Positions 1-5,861 of a DNA stretch of 16,174 bases are shown piece after piece. The translations under genes and the position numbers were made by a program. The notes under the pieces are model-generated. The model made no database searches, had not been told where the DNA came from, and was given only the letters and a program-made list of their open reading frames with translations. Position 1 is the first letter of the stretch. The number at the start of each line of letters is the position of its first letter. Source of the stretch: Lachnospiraceae bacterium UBA3863 (GTDB lineage Bacteria; Bacillota; Clostridia; Lachnospirales; Lachnospiraceae); assembly GCA_002392385.1 (NCBI GenBank), contig DGGX01000089.1:1-16174 (forward strand), read 5' to 3'.

Positions 1-431
1 TGCTGCACGACTGCGCCAAGTGCATGGATCTGAAGAAGATGGTCCGCCTCTGCGAGAGTGAAGGCCTCGAGATCAGCGAACAGGAGAGACGGTCAGATGC
101 CCTGCTCCATTCCAAGGCAGGCAGCATTCTCGCCAGGACCCGCTACGGTGTCCGTGACGCGGACATTCTCAACGCCATCCGCTACCACACCACCGGCAGA
201 CCCGGCATGTCCCTTCTGGAGAAGATCATCTTCATCGCCGATTACATCGAACCCGGCCGCAATGTGGCCGAGGACCTGCCGCAGGTCAGAGCCCTTGCCT
301 TCGAGGACCTGGACGCCTGCCTGCTCCTGATCCTCAAGGACACCCTGGCCTACCTCGAGAGCCGCGGCGCCCAGACAGATCCCATGACACAGCGCACCTG
401 GATGTATTACAACAACCGTATAGCCCAGTAA
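1..431 (+). CDS. yqeK: YqeK-family HD-domain nucleotide phosphohydrolase, 3' part (5' end outside the window)
   Basis: The reading frame is open from the left edge (first full codon at base 3), so the ATG at 24 is internal and the real start lies upstream. The visible part begins with LHDCAK (codons from base 3), the His-Asp metal-binding motif of HD phosphohydrolases. Further on come AIRYHTTGRPGMS and IIFIADYIEPGR, the signature blocks of the YqeK family. YqeK proteins split Ap4A symmetrically into two ADP, an established activity for Firmicutes members. The gene ends 18 bases before the start of rsfS. That order, usually with nadD upstream, is the normal one in Firmicutes, so nadD is the expected neighbour beyond the edge. 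About one third of the protein is missing from view. Confidence 0.93.
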   Translation, partial: LHDCAKCMDLKKMVRLCESEGLEISEQERRSDALLHSKAGSILARTRYGVRDADILNAIRYHTTGRPGMSLLEKIIFIADYIEPGRNVAEDLPQVRALAFEDLDACLLLILKDTLAYLESRGAQTDPMTQRTWMYYNNRIAQ

Positions 432-449
432 AAAGAAATGGAGACCCTT

Positions 450-815
450 ATGACTACACAGGAAAAGAAAGATTCCAACAGACTCGTGAAGATCGCCATT
501 GAAGCTCTGGAAGACAAGAAGGCCGTAGATGTCCGTGTTATCGATATCAGTGAAGTCTCTGTCCTGGCCGATTACATGATCATTGCGGGCGGCAACAATG
601 TCCCCCAGATCCAGGCGCTTGCCGACGCCGTCACAGAGGCCGTTGAGAAGGCCGGCTGCCCCATCCGCCAGACCGAGGGCTACGACGCCGCAGGCTGGGT
701 CCTGCTGGATTTCGGCGACATCATCGTCCACGTCTTCGACGCCAAGAACAGACTTCTCTATGATCTGGAGAGGATCTGGAGAGACGGCAAGATGGTGGAT
801 GTGAAGGAATTCTGA
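450..815 (+). CDS. rsfS: Ribosomal silencing factor RsfS
   Basis: This is a 121-residue protein of the RsfS/Iojap family. It binds ribosomal protein uL14 on the 50S subunit and blocks subunit joining, which lowers translation in starvation. Family features seen are the N-terminal helix, DISEVSVLADYMIIAGG, and the C-terminal blocks GYDAAGWVLLDFGDIIVHVF and LYDLERIW. The ATG at 450 is preferred over the in-frame ATG at 438. GGAG at 440-443 sits six bases before it, and the start at 438 would have its codon overlapping that site and no good site of its own. It follows yqeK by 18 bases and is very probably cotranscribed with it. A shared terminator hairpin lies just downstream, facing lexA. Confidence 0.95.
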   Translation: MTTQEKKDSNRLVKIAIEALEDKKAVDVRVIDISEVSVLADYMIIAGGNNVPQIQALADAVTEAVEKAGCPIRQTEGYDAAGWVLLDFGDIIVHVFDAKNRLLYDLERIWRDGKMVDVKEF

Positions 816-825
816 ATAGCAAGAA

Positions 826-859
826 AAAGAGCGCCGCATATCATCATGCGACGCTCTTT
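826..859. terminator. Bidirectional intrinsic terminator between rsfS and lexA
   Basis: The arms 826-839 (AAAGAGCGCCGCAT) and 846-859 (ATGCGACGCTCTTT) pair over 14 positions with a single mismatch and a six-base loop. Read on the minus strand, the right arm is followed by a run of T (CTCTTTTTCTT), which is good for ending lexA. Read on the plus strand the T run is shorter (CTCTTTC). The position between two converging genes fits a shared terminator. Confidence 0.85.
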
Positions 860-879
860 CACTTAACACTCTTAAATCA

Positions 880-1491
880 TCAACGCATATAGCGGAAGAC
901 AGCCCAGACCTTGCCGAGGATCACGCAGTTATCGACAATGATGGGATCCATGGTGTCATTTTCCGGCTGCAGACGGATGTGATCCTTCTCTTTATAGAAG
1001 GTCTTGACGGTGGCGGAATCATCGATGAGAGCCACGACGATGTCACCGTTGGAGGCGCTGTTGACGCTGTTGACCATGATCAGGTCGCCGTCCATAATGC
1101 CGGCATTGATCATGGACTCGCCCCTTACGCGCAGGGCATAGGACTCGCCCGAGGGTACCAGGTCAGCGGGGACCGGGAAATAATCCTCTATGTTCTCCTG
1201 GGCCAGGATAGGCTCGCCGGCGGCCACACGTCCCACCACCGGAAGAGAGGTCATTTCCGTGCGGACCATCTGGAAGCTGTCATCACAGATCTCGATGGCC
1301 CTGGGCTTGGTAGGGTCGCGGCGGATGAAGCCGTTGCGCTCGAGCGAGTTGAGGTGAGAGTGCACGGAGGATGTGGATTTCAGATGTACCGTCTCACAGA
1401 TCTCGCGCACGGTGGGAGGATATCCCTTTTCAAGGATCTCTTTCTTGATATATTCCAGGATCTGTTCCTGCTTGGGCGTAATACGTGCCAT
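880..1491 (-). CDS. lexA: LexA, SOS transcriptional repressor and self-cleaving protease
   Basis: The 203-residue protein has the usual full length. An N-terminal winged helix-turn-helix (residues 1-65; begins [15 protein letters not shown], with PPTVREIC and STSSVHSHL) binds SOS boxes. The C-terminal S24 peptidase-like domain carries the Ala91-Gly92 cleavage site in VGRVAAGEP, catalytic Ser126 in RGESM and catalytic Lys163 in SATVKTF. RecA filaments on single-stranded DNA trigger self-cleavage. The start is set by AAGGAG upstream of the ATG. The gene is divergent from the LysM gene at 1694, as lexA and yneA are in Bacillus. LexA-box-like sites lie next to its own promoter, so autoregulation is expected. 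Confidence 0.98.
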   Translation of the reverse strand: MARITPKQEQILEYIKKEILEKGYPPTVREICETVHLKSTSSVHSHLNSLERNGFIRRDPTKPRAIEICDDSFQMVRTEMTSLPVVGRVAAGEPILAQENIEDYFPVPADLVPSGESYALRVRGESMINAGIMDGDLIMVNSVNSASNGDIVVALIDDSATVKTFYKEKDHIRLQPENDTMDPIIVDNCVILGKVWAVFRYMR

Positions 1492-1550
1492 ATAGGATTC
1501 TCCTTCTTTACGGCAGAGTCTGCCGGTTAATATTATGTTGATCTGACTAC

Positions 1551-1578
1551 ATTATAACAGACCTGTTATAAAAAGCAA
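1551..1578 (-). promoter_or_regulatory. lexA sigma-A promoter
   Basis: On the minus strand a perfect TATAAT (plus 1551-1556) lies 16 bases downstream of TTGCTT (plus 1573-1578). Transcription would start near 1544, leaving a leader of about 50 bases before lexA. The -35 box touches the LexA-like boxes that begin at 1576, so LexA would compete with RNA polymerase here. Confidence 0.75.
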
Positions 1579-1589
1579 ACATATATTCC
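1576..1589. promoter_or_regulatory. Degenerate LexA box at the lexA -35 element
   Basis: CAAACATATATTCC resembles the Gram-positive SOS consensus CGAACRNRYGTTCG in its AAC core and TTC end but has several mismatches. It abuts the better box at 1589-1602. It may be a weak second site that helps LexA bind side by side. Called on pattern only. Confidence 0.4.
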
Positions 1590-1602
1590 GAAAATATGTT
1601 CG
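1589..1602. promoter_or_regulatory. LexA (SOS) box 1
   Basis: CGAAAATATGTTCG matches CGAACRNRYGTTCG at all but one defined position (C5 is A). It lies just upstream of the lexA -35 and 8 bases upstream of the -35 of the divergent yneA promoter. A dimer bound here could repress both genes. Confidence 0.8.
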
Positions 1603-1609
1603 ATTTTTG

Positions 1610-1638
1610 TTGACAAAAGAATGTATGTTCGATATACT
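1610..1638 (+). promoter_or_regulatory. yneA sigma-A promoter (TTGACA-17-TATACT)
   Basis: A perfect -35 TTGACA (1610-1615) is followed after 17 bases by TATACT (1633-1638). Transcription would begin near 1645, about 49 bases before the ATG. A promoter this close to consensus needs repression, which the overlapping LexA boxes supply. Confidence 0.88.
1618..1631. promoter_or_regulatory. LexA (SOS) box 2, inside the yneA promoter spacer
   Basis: AGAATGTATGTTCG keeps the GAA..GTTCG frame of the SOS consensus, with mismatches at the first base and at the fifth (T for C). It sits wholly between the -35 and -10 of the yneA promoter, the classical position for a repressor that excludes polymerase. 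Confidence 0.75.
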
Positions 1639-1649
1639 GTGTCATGTAG

Positions 1650-1663
1650 CAAACATTTGTTCG
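1650..1663. promoter_or_regulatory. LexA (SOS) box 3, just downstream of the yneA start point
   Basis: CAAACATTTGTTCG, within the wider imperfect palindrome GCAAACATTTGTTCGC, matches the right half of CGAACRNRYGTTCG exactly. The left half differs at the second base and the central RNRY at one position. It lies roughly at +5 to +20 of the predicted yneA transcript. Together with boxes 1 and 2 it would give tight SOS control. Confidence 0.75.
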
Positions 1664-1693
1664 CTGTTTTTGAATTCCGTAAGGAGGCACAAT

Positions 1694-2194
1694 ATGTACG
1701 CACAGAGCATTCAACTGATCAGCATCAGCAGAAACGATAGAGTAGGCAGACAGGCTGTCGCAGCAGGACGTGCGGCGGCAGAGCGCGTGAGAGCCGGAGC
1801 CGTGACAAGGACAAGGCAGGCCAGGAGAGAATTGAGCAGGACAAGGGCTGTCAGAAGCCGCTTCCTTCCCAGAACAGCCGTGACCAGGCTTGCCATACTG
1901 GGCATTCTGCTGTGCTGCTCCCTGTTCTCCGCAGGCCTCTATTCGCAGGCGGCTGCGGCTGAGGCAGCCGAGGACTACAAGTACTACACGGACATCACCC
2001 TGGCCTACGGAGAGGATTTCATGGACATTGCCTCCCGCTATGCCGACGAGGTCCACTATCCGAAGATGCAGGATTACCTGAGAGAGGTCTGCAGCATCAA
2101 TAACCTGACCTATGAAGAGGACATGACCACCCTGCAGATCCATCCCGGTGACACCCTGATCGTGCCTTATTACTCGGATGTCAGACAGCCGTAA
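1694..2194 (+). CDS. YneA-like SOS-inducible division inhibitor with LysM domain and Arg-rich N-terminus
   Basis: A 166-residue protein. Residues 1-65 are strongly basic, with 16 arginines and no lysine. Residues about 66-84 are a hydrophobic membrane segment (LAILGILLCCSLFSAGLY). Residues about 98-160 form a LysM-type peptidoglycan-binding domain (TLAYGEDFMDIASRYADE, then HPGDTLIVPYY). YneA of Bacillus has the same order of membrane segment and LysM, is divergent from lexA, and delays septation during the SOS response; that role is inferred here from context. The start at 1694 is set by AAGGAGG at 1681-1687; the open frame runs further upstream, but through the promoter and LexA boxes. The N-terminal basic extension is longer than in Bacillus YneA, which is about 105 residues. 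A LysM protein of other function is possible, but the SOS boxes argue for YneA. Confidence 0.85.
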   Translation: MYAQSIQLISISRNDRVGRQAVAAGRAAAERVRAGAVTRTRQARRELSRTRAVRSRFLPRTAVTRLAILGILLCCSLFSAGLYSQAAAAEAAEDYKYYTDITLAYGEDFMDIASRYADEVHYPKMQDYLREVCSINNLTYEEDMTTLQIHPGDTLIVPYYSDVRQP

Positions 2195-2318
2195 GCCAGC
2201 GCGCAGGTGTAAGAGCAAAGTCAGCCGCTTTTGCCTATATAAGCCCAGTCAGGCACATCTGCCAACATAAGCACTTGAACAGATTATACCTGAACTGTGG
2301 AGCCACAGACTGGAAGTG
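2195..2318 (+). other. Long 3' untranslated stretch after yneA, with small hairpins
   Basis: No convincing ORF is seen in these 124 bases. Two short hairpins can be drawn: GGCA/TGCC (2252-2255 with 2260-2263) and CTGTG/CACAG (2295-2299 with 2304-2308). The segment ends in the strong terminator at 2319-2350. It could be the 3' UTR of yneA or carry a small RNA. I tried to fit 6S and SRP RNA and could not support either. Confidence 0.4.
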
Positions 2319-2350
2319 AAAACGCGGGGAGACAATTCTCCCCGCGTTTT
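2319..2350 (+). terminator. Very strong intrinsic terminator after yneA
   Basis: AAAACGCGGGGAG (2319-2331) and CTCCCCGCGTTTT (2338-2350) are perfectly complementary over 13 base pairs around the loop ACAATT. The arm ends in four T on the plus strand and the mirror A run gives T on the minus strand, so it can work in both directions. Confidence 0.92.
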
Positions 2351-2364
2351 GTATACTGATTACA

Positions 2365-2414
2365 GGGGCAGCTGACGCGGGAGCGTTCAGCTGGTGACCC
2401 GATCCCCGTTTTTT
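2365..2414 (+). ncRNA. Compact structured RNA element ending in a T6 run; possible pseudoknot
   Basis: An outer pair GGGG (2365-2368) with CCCC (2404-2407) encloses a hairpin: CAGCTGA (2369-2375) pairs with TCAGCTG (2387-2393), and CGC (2376-2378) with GCG (2383-2385). The loop GGG at 2379-2381 can pair with CCC at 2398-2400, making an H-type pseudoknot. TTTTTT follows at 2409-2414. It may be a second terminator, a short attenuator or ligand-responsive leader, or a small RNA. A weak promoter-like pair lies upstream (GAGACA, 17 bases, TATACT at 2352-2357). No known riboswitch family could be matched by eye. Confidence 0.45.
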
Positions 2415-2436
2415 CAGAAGGAGGTACAAAAGAAAG

Positions 2437-2463
2437 ATGGGACTTCTTATCGCGTATCTGTAA
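2437..2463 (+). CDS. Possible 8-residue leader peptide upstream of the small protein gene
   Basis: ATG at 2437 opens the short hydrophobic peptide MGLLIAYL and stops at TAA. A full AAGGAGG stands at 2418-2424, 12 bases upstream, which is rather far but otherwise strong and directly follows the T run of the structured element. A complete Shine-Dalgarno with no longer ORF behind it suggests a leader ORF or translation-coupled control of the gene at 2548. It could also be the remnant of a decayed gene. Confidence 0.35.
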   Translation: MGLLIAYL

Positions 2464-2547
2464 TCGGTGCCTGTATATTGATAGGTATCCTGCGGGTCAT
2501 ACGATGACCGCTCCCGGACGCCGAGGAAGACAAGGAGGTATATGGAA

Positions 2548-2715
2548 ATGGCAATTAAAGAATTCACCTATGTAGAACCGGCATCCTATTTCACTCCCAG
2601 TATGCTGGAAGCGGCCCGTAAATTCGACGAGGAGCAGGAAGCCAAAAAGCGGGCGGCCCAGGCAGCGGAGAGAGCGGCAGAAGAGGGAGAGCATCAGGAA
2701 AAAGAGCCTGAATAA
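2548..2715 (+). CDS. Small acidic hypothetical protein (55 residues)
   Basis: The ORF starts MAIKEFTYVEPASYFTPSM and continues into a charged, Ala/Glu/Lys-rich C-terminal helix (residues about 20-55, heptad-like) with no hydrophobic segment, so it is probably cytosolic. AAGGAGG at 2532-2538 lies nine bases before the ATG at 2548. The in-frame ATG at 2542 is only three bases from it and is less likely. Codon choice looks like that of neighbouring genes, and a strong terminator follows at 2768. I do not recognise a named family. The gene stands alone, so its context gives no function beyond proximity to the SOS module and the recombinase. Confidence 0.7.
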   Translation: MAIKEFTYVEPASYFTPSMLEAARKFDEEQEAKKRAAQAAERAAEEGEHQEKEPE

Positions 2716-2767
2716 CGGCGACAGCCTGTTATTGAAAAGAAAAGGGAAATCAGTTGAGTTATTTAGT

Positions 2768-2813
2768 AAAAAGCTGTCACATTAATCTGCATAAATAATG
2801 TGACAGCTTTTTT
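2768..2813. terminator. Bidirectional terminator, 17-bp perfect stem
   Basis: AAAAAGCTGTCACATTA (2768-2784) and TAATGTGACAGCTTTTT (2796-2812) pair without mismatch around an 11-base loop. Both ends provide T runs. The minus-strand recombinase gene has its stop codon at 2812-2814, so its last bases form part of the hairpin. It ends the small gene on the plus strand and the recombinase on the minus strand. Confidence 0.93.
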
Positions 2814-3885
2814 AGTTTTTCTCGTCTTCCTGCTCTCGCAGCAGCACGGCATCGGCCGCGCTCTTGCGGCGGTCTTCGTCGATGGCCGCGTAATGCTTGC
2901 GGGTGGTATTTACGTCCTTATGACCGAGGACGGAGGCCACGAGGTAGATATCTCCGGTGGCCCGGTAGAGACTGGTGCCGTAGGTGCTGCGCAGCTTGTG
3001 TGGAGTAATGGTCTTGAGGGTAGTGACTTTGGAGGCATACTTCTTAACCAGATTCTCCACGGCCCGCACTGTGATGCGGCGGTTCTGGATGGAGAGAAAG
3101 AGAGCATTCTCATGGCCGCTCTGCGGGATGACGTGTTCTCTTTCTTTCATGTAAGCCTGCAGGGCTTCGCTCACCTCGTCGCCGAAATAGACGATGGCAT
3201 CGTAGCCGCCCTTTCTGTGAACACGGATGCCGTTCTCACGGAAGTTGACGTCCTGAAGGTCCAGCCCCACGCATTCGCTGACGCGGATGCCGGTGCCCAG
3301 AAGGAGGGTGAGCATGGCCACGTCCCGCACACGGGTCTTCTTGTGGAAGGAGAGCTCCTTCTTGCTCAGCATGGTGCCGTCGTCCACCTGCTCGAGGAGC
3401 TGTCCGACCTCCTCGCCGTCCAGGCGGATGATGGGCTTCTCGTGCCGTTTGGGCAGGGGCACCAGGGCGGTGACATCTCGGTCCAGGAGCTCTGACTGGT
3501 AGAAATAGCGGAACAGGCTGCGGAGGGCGGAGAGTTTGCGGGCCTTGCCCCGCTCATCGTTGGTGTAGGTCTTGCCGTCCTTGGTGTAGTAGGAGAGGTA
3601 CTCCATGTATTCTTCCACGTCTTCCTTGCCGATGGACCGGAGGATCTCCATGGTGAATTTCTGGACGGGAACGTCCCTGAGGGCCGGATTGACGCTGCCC
3701 AGGAACTCGAAGAAAATGCGGAGGTCGTAGGCGTAGCCCAGGCGGGTCCTGGCCGAGGTGGTATTCTCGATGCCGCGGAAATACTGGCGGCAGAAGGGCG
3801 GAAGGGTGCCCAGGATCTCTCGCATTTTGGCAGTATTTTTGATATCCTGTTCCTGAGAATATTTTTCTGTGCGCTGGCTGGCCAT
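2812..3885 (-). CDS. Tyrosine recombinase, XerS-like
   Basis: The protein has 357 residues. An N-terminal SAM-like core-binding domain spans about 30-140, and the C-terminal catalytic domain about 150-345. All catalytic residues are present: Arg201 (GTGIRVSEC), Lys225 (HRKGGYDA), His296 and Arg299 (TPHKLRSTYG), His322 (VLGHKDVN) and Tyr332 (RKHYAAI). The length and the insert before the catalytic Arg (LSFHKKTRVRD) resemble streptococcal XerS, a single recombinase that resolves chromosome dimers, more than the roughly 300-residue XerC/XerD pair. No excisionase, phage gene or att-like repeat is nearby, so an integrase of a mobile element is less likely. The start is set by AAGGAG upstream. It is divergent from dtd, and its stop lies inside the terminator. 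Confidence 0.88.
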   Translation of the reverse strand: MASQRTEKYSQEQDIKNTAKMREILGTLPPFCRQYFRGIENTTSARTRLGYAYDLRIFFEFLGSVNPALRDVPVQKFTMEILRSIGKEDVEEYMEYLSYYTKDGKTYTNDERGKARKLSALRSLFRYFYQSELLDRDVTALVPLPKRHEKPIIRLDGEEVGQLLEQVDDGTMLSKKELSFHKKTRVRDVAMLTLLLGTGIRVSECVGLDLQDVNFRENGIRVHRKGGYDAIVYFGDEVSEALQAYMKEREHVIPQSGHENALFLSIQNRRITVRAVENLVKKYASKVTTLKTITPHKLRSTYGTSLYRATGDIYLVASVLGHKDVNTTRKHYAAIDEDRRKSAADAVLLREQEDEKN

Positions 3886-3942
3886 GAGGGACTCCTTATA
3901 TCCGGCGGCGCCGGAATGGGACAGAGAAGGAGATAACAGTTT

Positions 3943-4422
3943 ATGCGTTTTGTAATTCAGTGTGTGCGCGATGCAAAGGTGACCCTGTCAGAGGAGGAAG
4001 CTGCCGCGGCCGGGGTGTCCCCTGTAACAGGGGCCATTGATCACGGTATGCTGGTCCTGGTGGGCGTGACGCAGTCGGATACGAAGGAGACCGCGGACAG
4101 GATGGTCCGCAAGCTTCTCAAGCTCCGTATCTTTGAAGACGCGGAGGGCAAGACCAATCTGGACCTGGCCGCTGTGGGCGGCGACCTGCTGCTGGTATCC
4201 CAGTTCACCCTCTACGCGGATGTGCGCAAGGGAAACCGGCCCAGCTTCGTCAAGGCGGGCGATCCCGCACACGCACAGGCACTGTATCAGTATATCACAG
4301 ATTCCTGCCGCGCGCAGGGGGTCCTCGTGGAGACGGGCGTCTTCGGCGCCTACATGCACGTCTCTATGACCAATGAAGGCCCCTTCACGCTGATCATGGA
4401 TTCTGAAGAGCTCGGCTATTAA
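3943..4422 (+). CDS. dtd: D-aminoacyl-tRNA deacylase
   Basis: The 159-residue protein belongs to the DTD family, which removes D-amino acids (and glycine from tRNA-Ala) mischarged on tRNA and so keeps D-residues out of proteins. Both active-site motifs are intact: SQFT (residues 86-89) with the following LYADVRKGNRPSF, and NEGPFT (144-149) containing the Gly-cisPro pair at 146-147. AAGGAG precedes the start by 10 bases. The stop codon TAA overlaps the Shine-Dalgarno of the next gene, which starts 10 bases later, so the two are almost certainly cotranscribed. It is slightly longer than the common 145-150 residues because of an insert at about 16-30 (SEEEAAAAGVSPVTG). Confidence 0.96.
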   Translation: MRFVIQCVRDAKVTLSEEEAAAAGVSPVTGAIDHGMLVLVGVTQSDTKETADRMVRKLLKLRIFEDAEGKTNLDLAAVGGDLLLVSQFTLYADVRKGNRPSFVKAGDPAHAQALYQYITDSCRAQGVLVETGVFGAYMHVSMTNEGPFTLIMDSEELGY

Positions 4423-4432
4423 GGAGGACCCT

Positions 4433-5818
4433 ATGTCTTTGCTGGCTGCCTATATGGTCCCGCATCCGCCGCTGATCATTCCCGCCGTGGGACGGGGAGG
4501 AGAGGCACAGATCCGCGAGACCGCGGATGCTTATGAGAGGGTGGCGGAGGAGATCGCAGATCTGGCGCCGGACACCCTGATCATCTCCAGTCCCCATACG
4601 ATCATGTACAGCGACTATTTTCATATCTCGCCGGGACAGTCGGCGGGCGGATCCTTCGCGCGGTTCGGGGCGCCGGAGGTGTCTTTCCGGGAGATCTATG
4701 ATACTGAGCTCGTGGAGGAGATCAGCCGTCGGGCGGAAGCGGAGAGTCTGCCGGCCGGGACCCTGGGAGAGCGGGATCCTGCCCTGGATCACGGGACCAT
4801 GGTGCCCTTATATTTTGTCCGGAACAAATATAAGGGAGCCAGGATCGTCCGGATCGGTCTCTCTGGACTGCCGCTGACGGACCACTATCGTCTGGGGCAG
4901 TTGGTCAGGGAAGCCGCCGACGCCCTGGGACGCCGGGCTGTCTGGATCGCCAGCGGGGACCTGTCTCATAAGCTGCAGGACTACGGCCCCTACGGATATG
5001 CGCCGGAGGGACCGCGCTATGACGCCAGGATCATGGATGTCTGCGGCCGGGCGGCCTTCGGGGAGCTCCTGGATTTCGACGAGGCCTTCTGCGACAGGGC
5101 GGGAGAGTGCGGCCACAGGTCTTTTGTCATGATGGCGGGGGCCATGGACGGACACAAGGTTGAGGCCCGGGTCCTGTCGCATCAGGACGTGACAGGCGTA
5201 GGCTATGGGATCTGCTGTTTCCGTCCCTCCGGCGAGGACGTCTCGCGGCACTTCCTGGCGGCCTGGCTGGACAATAAGAAGACGGAGATGGAGGCACAGA
5301 GGGCCGCGGAGGATGCCTATGTACAGCTGGCCCGCCGGTCTCTGGAGTCCTATGTGCTTCATAAGAAGTACCTGCCTGTGCCGCAGGATCTGCCTTCTGA
5401 CTTCACAGACAGGCGGGCAGGCACTTTCGTATCCCTGCACGAACACGGCCGTCTGCGCGGCTGTATAGGCACGATCCGGCCGGTCATGGGCTGTGTGGCC
5501 GAGGAGATCATCCAGAACGCGGTCAGCGCCTGCTCCCGGGATCCCCGTTTCGACGCCGTAAGGCCGGAGGAACTGCCCTGGCTGGAGATCAGCGTGGACG
5601 TCCTGGGGGACCCTGAGCCCGTCAGCGGACCCGAAGACCTGGATGTGAAGCGCTACGGGGTCATCGTCACCAGCAAGGGACGCAGGGGCCTTCTGCTCCC
5701 GGATCTGGAGGGCGTGGACACGGTGGAGGACCAGATCCGCATCGCCAGGCGCAAGGCAGGCATCGGAGAGGGAGAGGAGGTCTCCCTGGAACGATTTGAA
5801 GTCATCCGTCACCACTGA
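4433..5818 (+). CDS. Fused Memo-like (LigB superfamily) and AMMECR1 protein, AmmeMemoRadiSam proteins B and A
   Basis: A 461-residue two-domain protein. The N-terminal half (about 1-265) is a class III extradiol-dioxygenase-like domain of the Memo type, with conserved histidines in MVPHPPLIIPAVG (His11), SSPHTIMYSDYF (His55), DHGTMVPLYF (His120) and ASGDLSH (His179); Cys226 and His228 are in GECGHRSF. The C-terminal part (about 285-461) is an AMMECR1 domain, with LRGCIGTIRP (341-350) and SRDPRF (368-373). In many bacteria and archaea these two proteins occur with a radical-SAM protein (AmrS) as the AmmeMemoRadiSam set, whose biochemical role I cannot state. No such partner follows here: the next gene is a convergent MATE transporter. 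It is coupled to dtd by a 10-base gap. Confidence 0.9.
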   Translation: MSLLAAYMVPHPPLIIPAVGRGGEAQIRETADAYERVAEEIADLAPDTLIISSPHTIMYSDYFHISPGQSAGGSFARFGAPEVSFREIYDTELVEEISRRAEAESLPAGTLGERDPALDHGTMVPLYFVRNKYKGARIVRIGLSGLPLTDHYRLGQLVREAADALGRRAVWIASGDLSHKLQDYGPYGYAPEGPRYDARIMDVCGRAAFGELLDFDEAFCDRAGECGHRSFVMMAGAMDGHKVEARVLSHQDVTGVGYGICCFRPSGEDVSRHFLAAWLDNKKTEMEAQRAAEDAYVQLARRSLESYVLHKKYLPVPQDLPSDFTDRRAGTFVSLHEHGRLRGCIGTIRPVMGCVAEEIIQNAVSACSRDPRFDAVRPEELPWLEISVDVLGDPEPVSGPEDLDVKRYGVIVTSKGRRGLLLPDLEGVDTVEDQIRIARRKAGIGEGEEVSLERFEVIRHH

Positions 5819-5861
5819 GAGAAGTGTCCCGTAGATGGTACATGCCATGGAAGAAAGGTGA

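Noticed and set aside
93..869. A 258-codon open frame on the minus strand across yqeK and rsfS
   Set aside because: It is the antisense shadow of two well-recognised genes, and the terminator hairpin at 826-859 lies inside it.
2220..2350. 6S RNA or SRP RNA ending at the strong terminator
   Set aside because: No conserved SRP loop and no 6S-like long bulged duplex could be drawn. No clear promoter is seen.
2235..2567. A 110-codon minus-strand frame starting MNSLIAISIYLLVFLG
   Set aside because: It runs through a perfect terminator, the structured element and the ribosome binding site of the 2548 gene. No ribosome binding site or family likeness supports it.
2812..3942. A mobile element bounded by the tyrosine recombinase
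   Set aside because: No direct repeats, excisionase, cargo or tRNA end were found. Neighbours are core genes on both sides.
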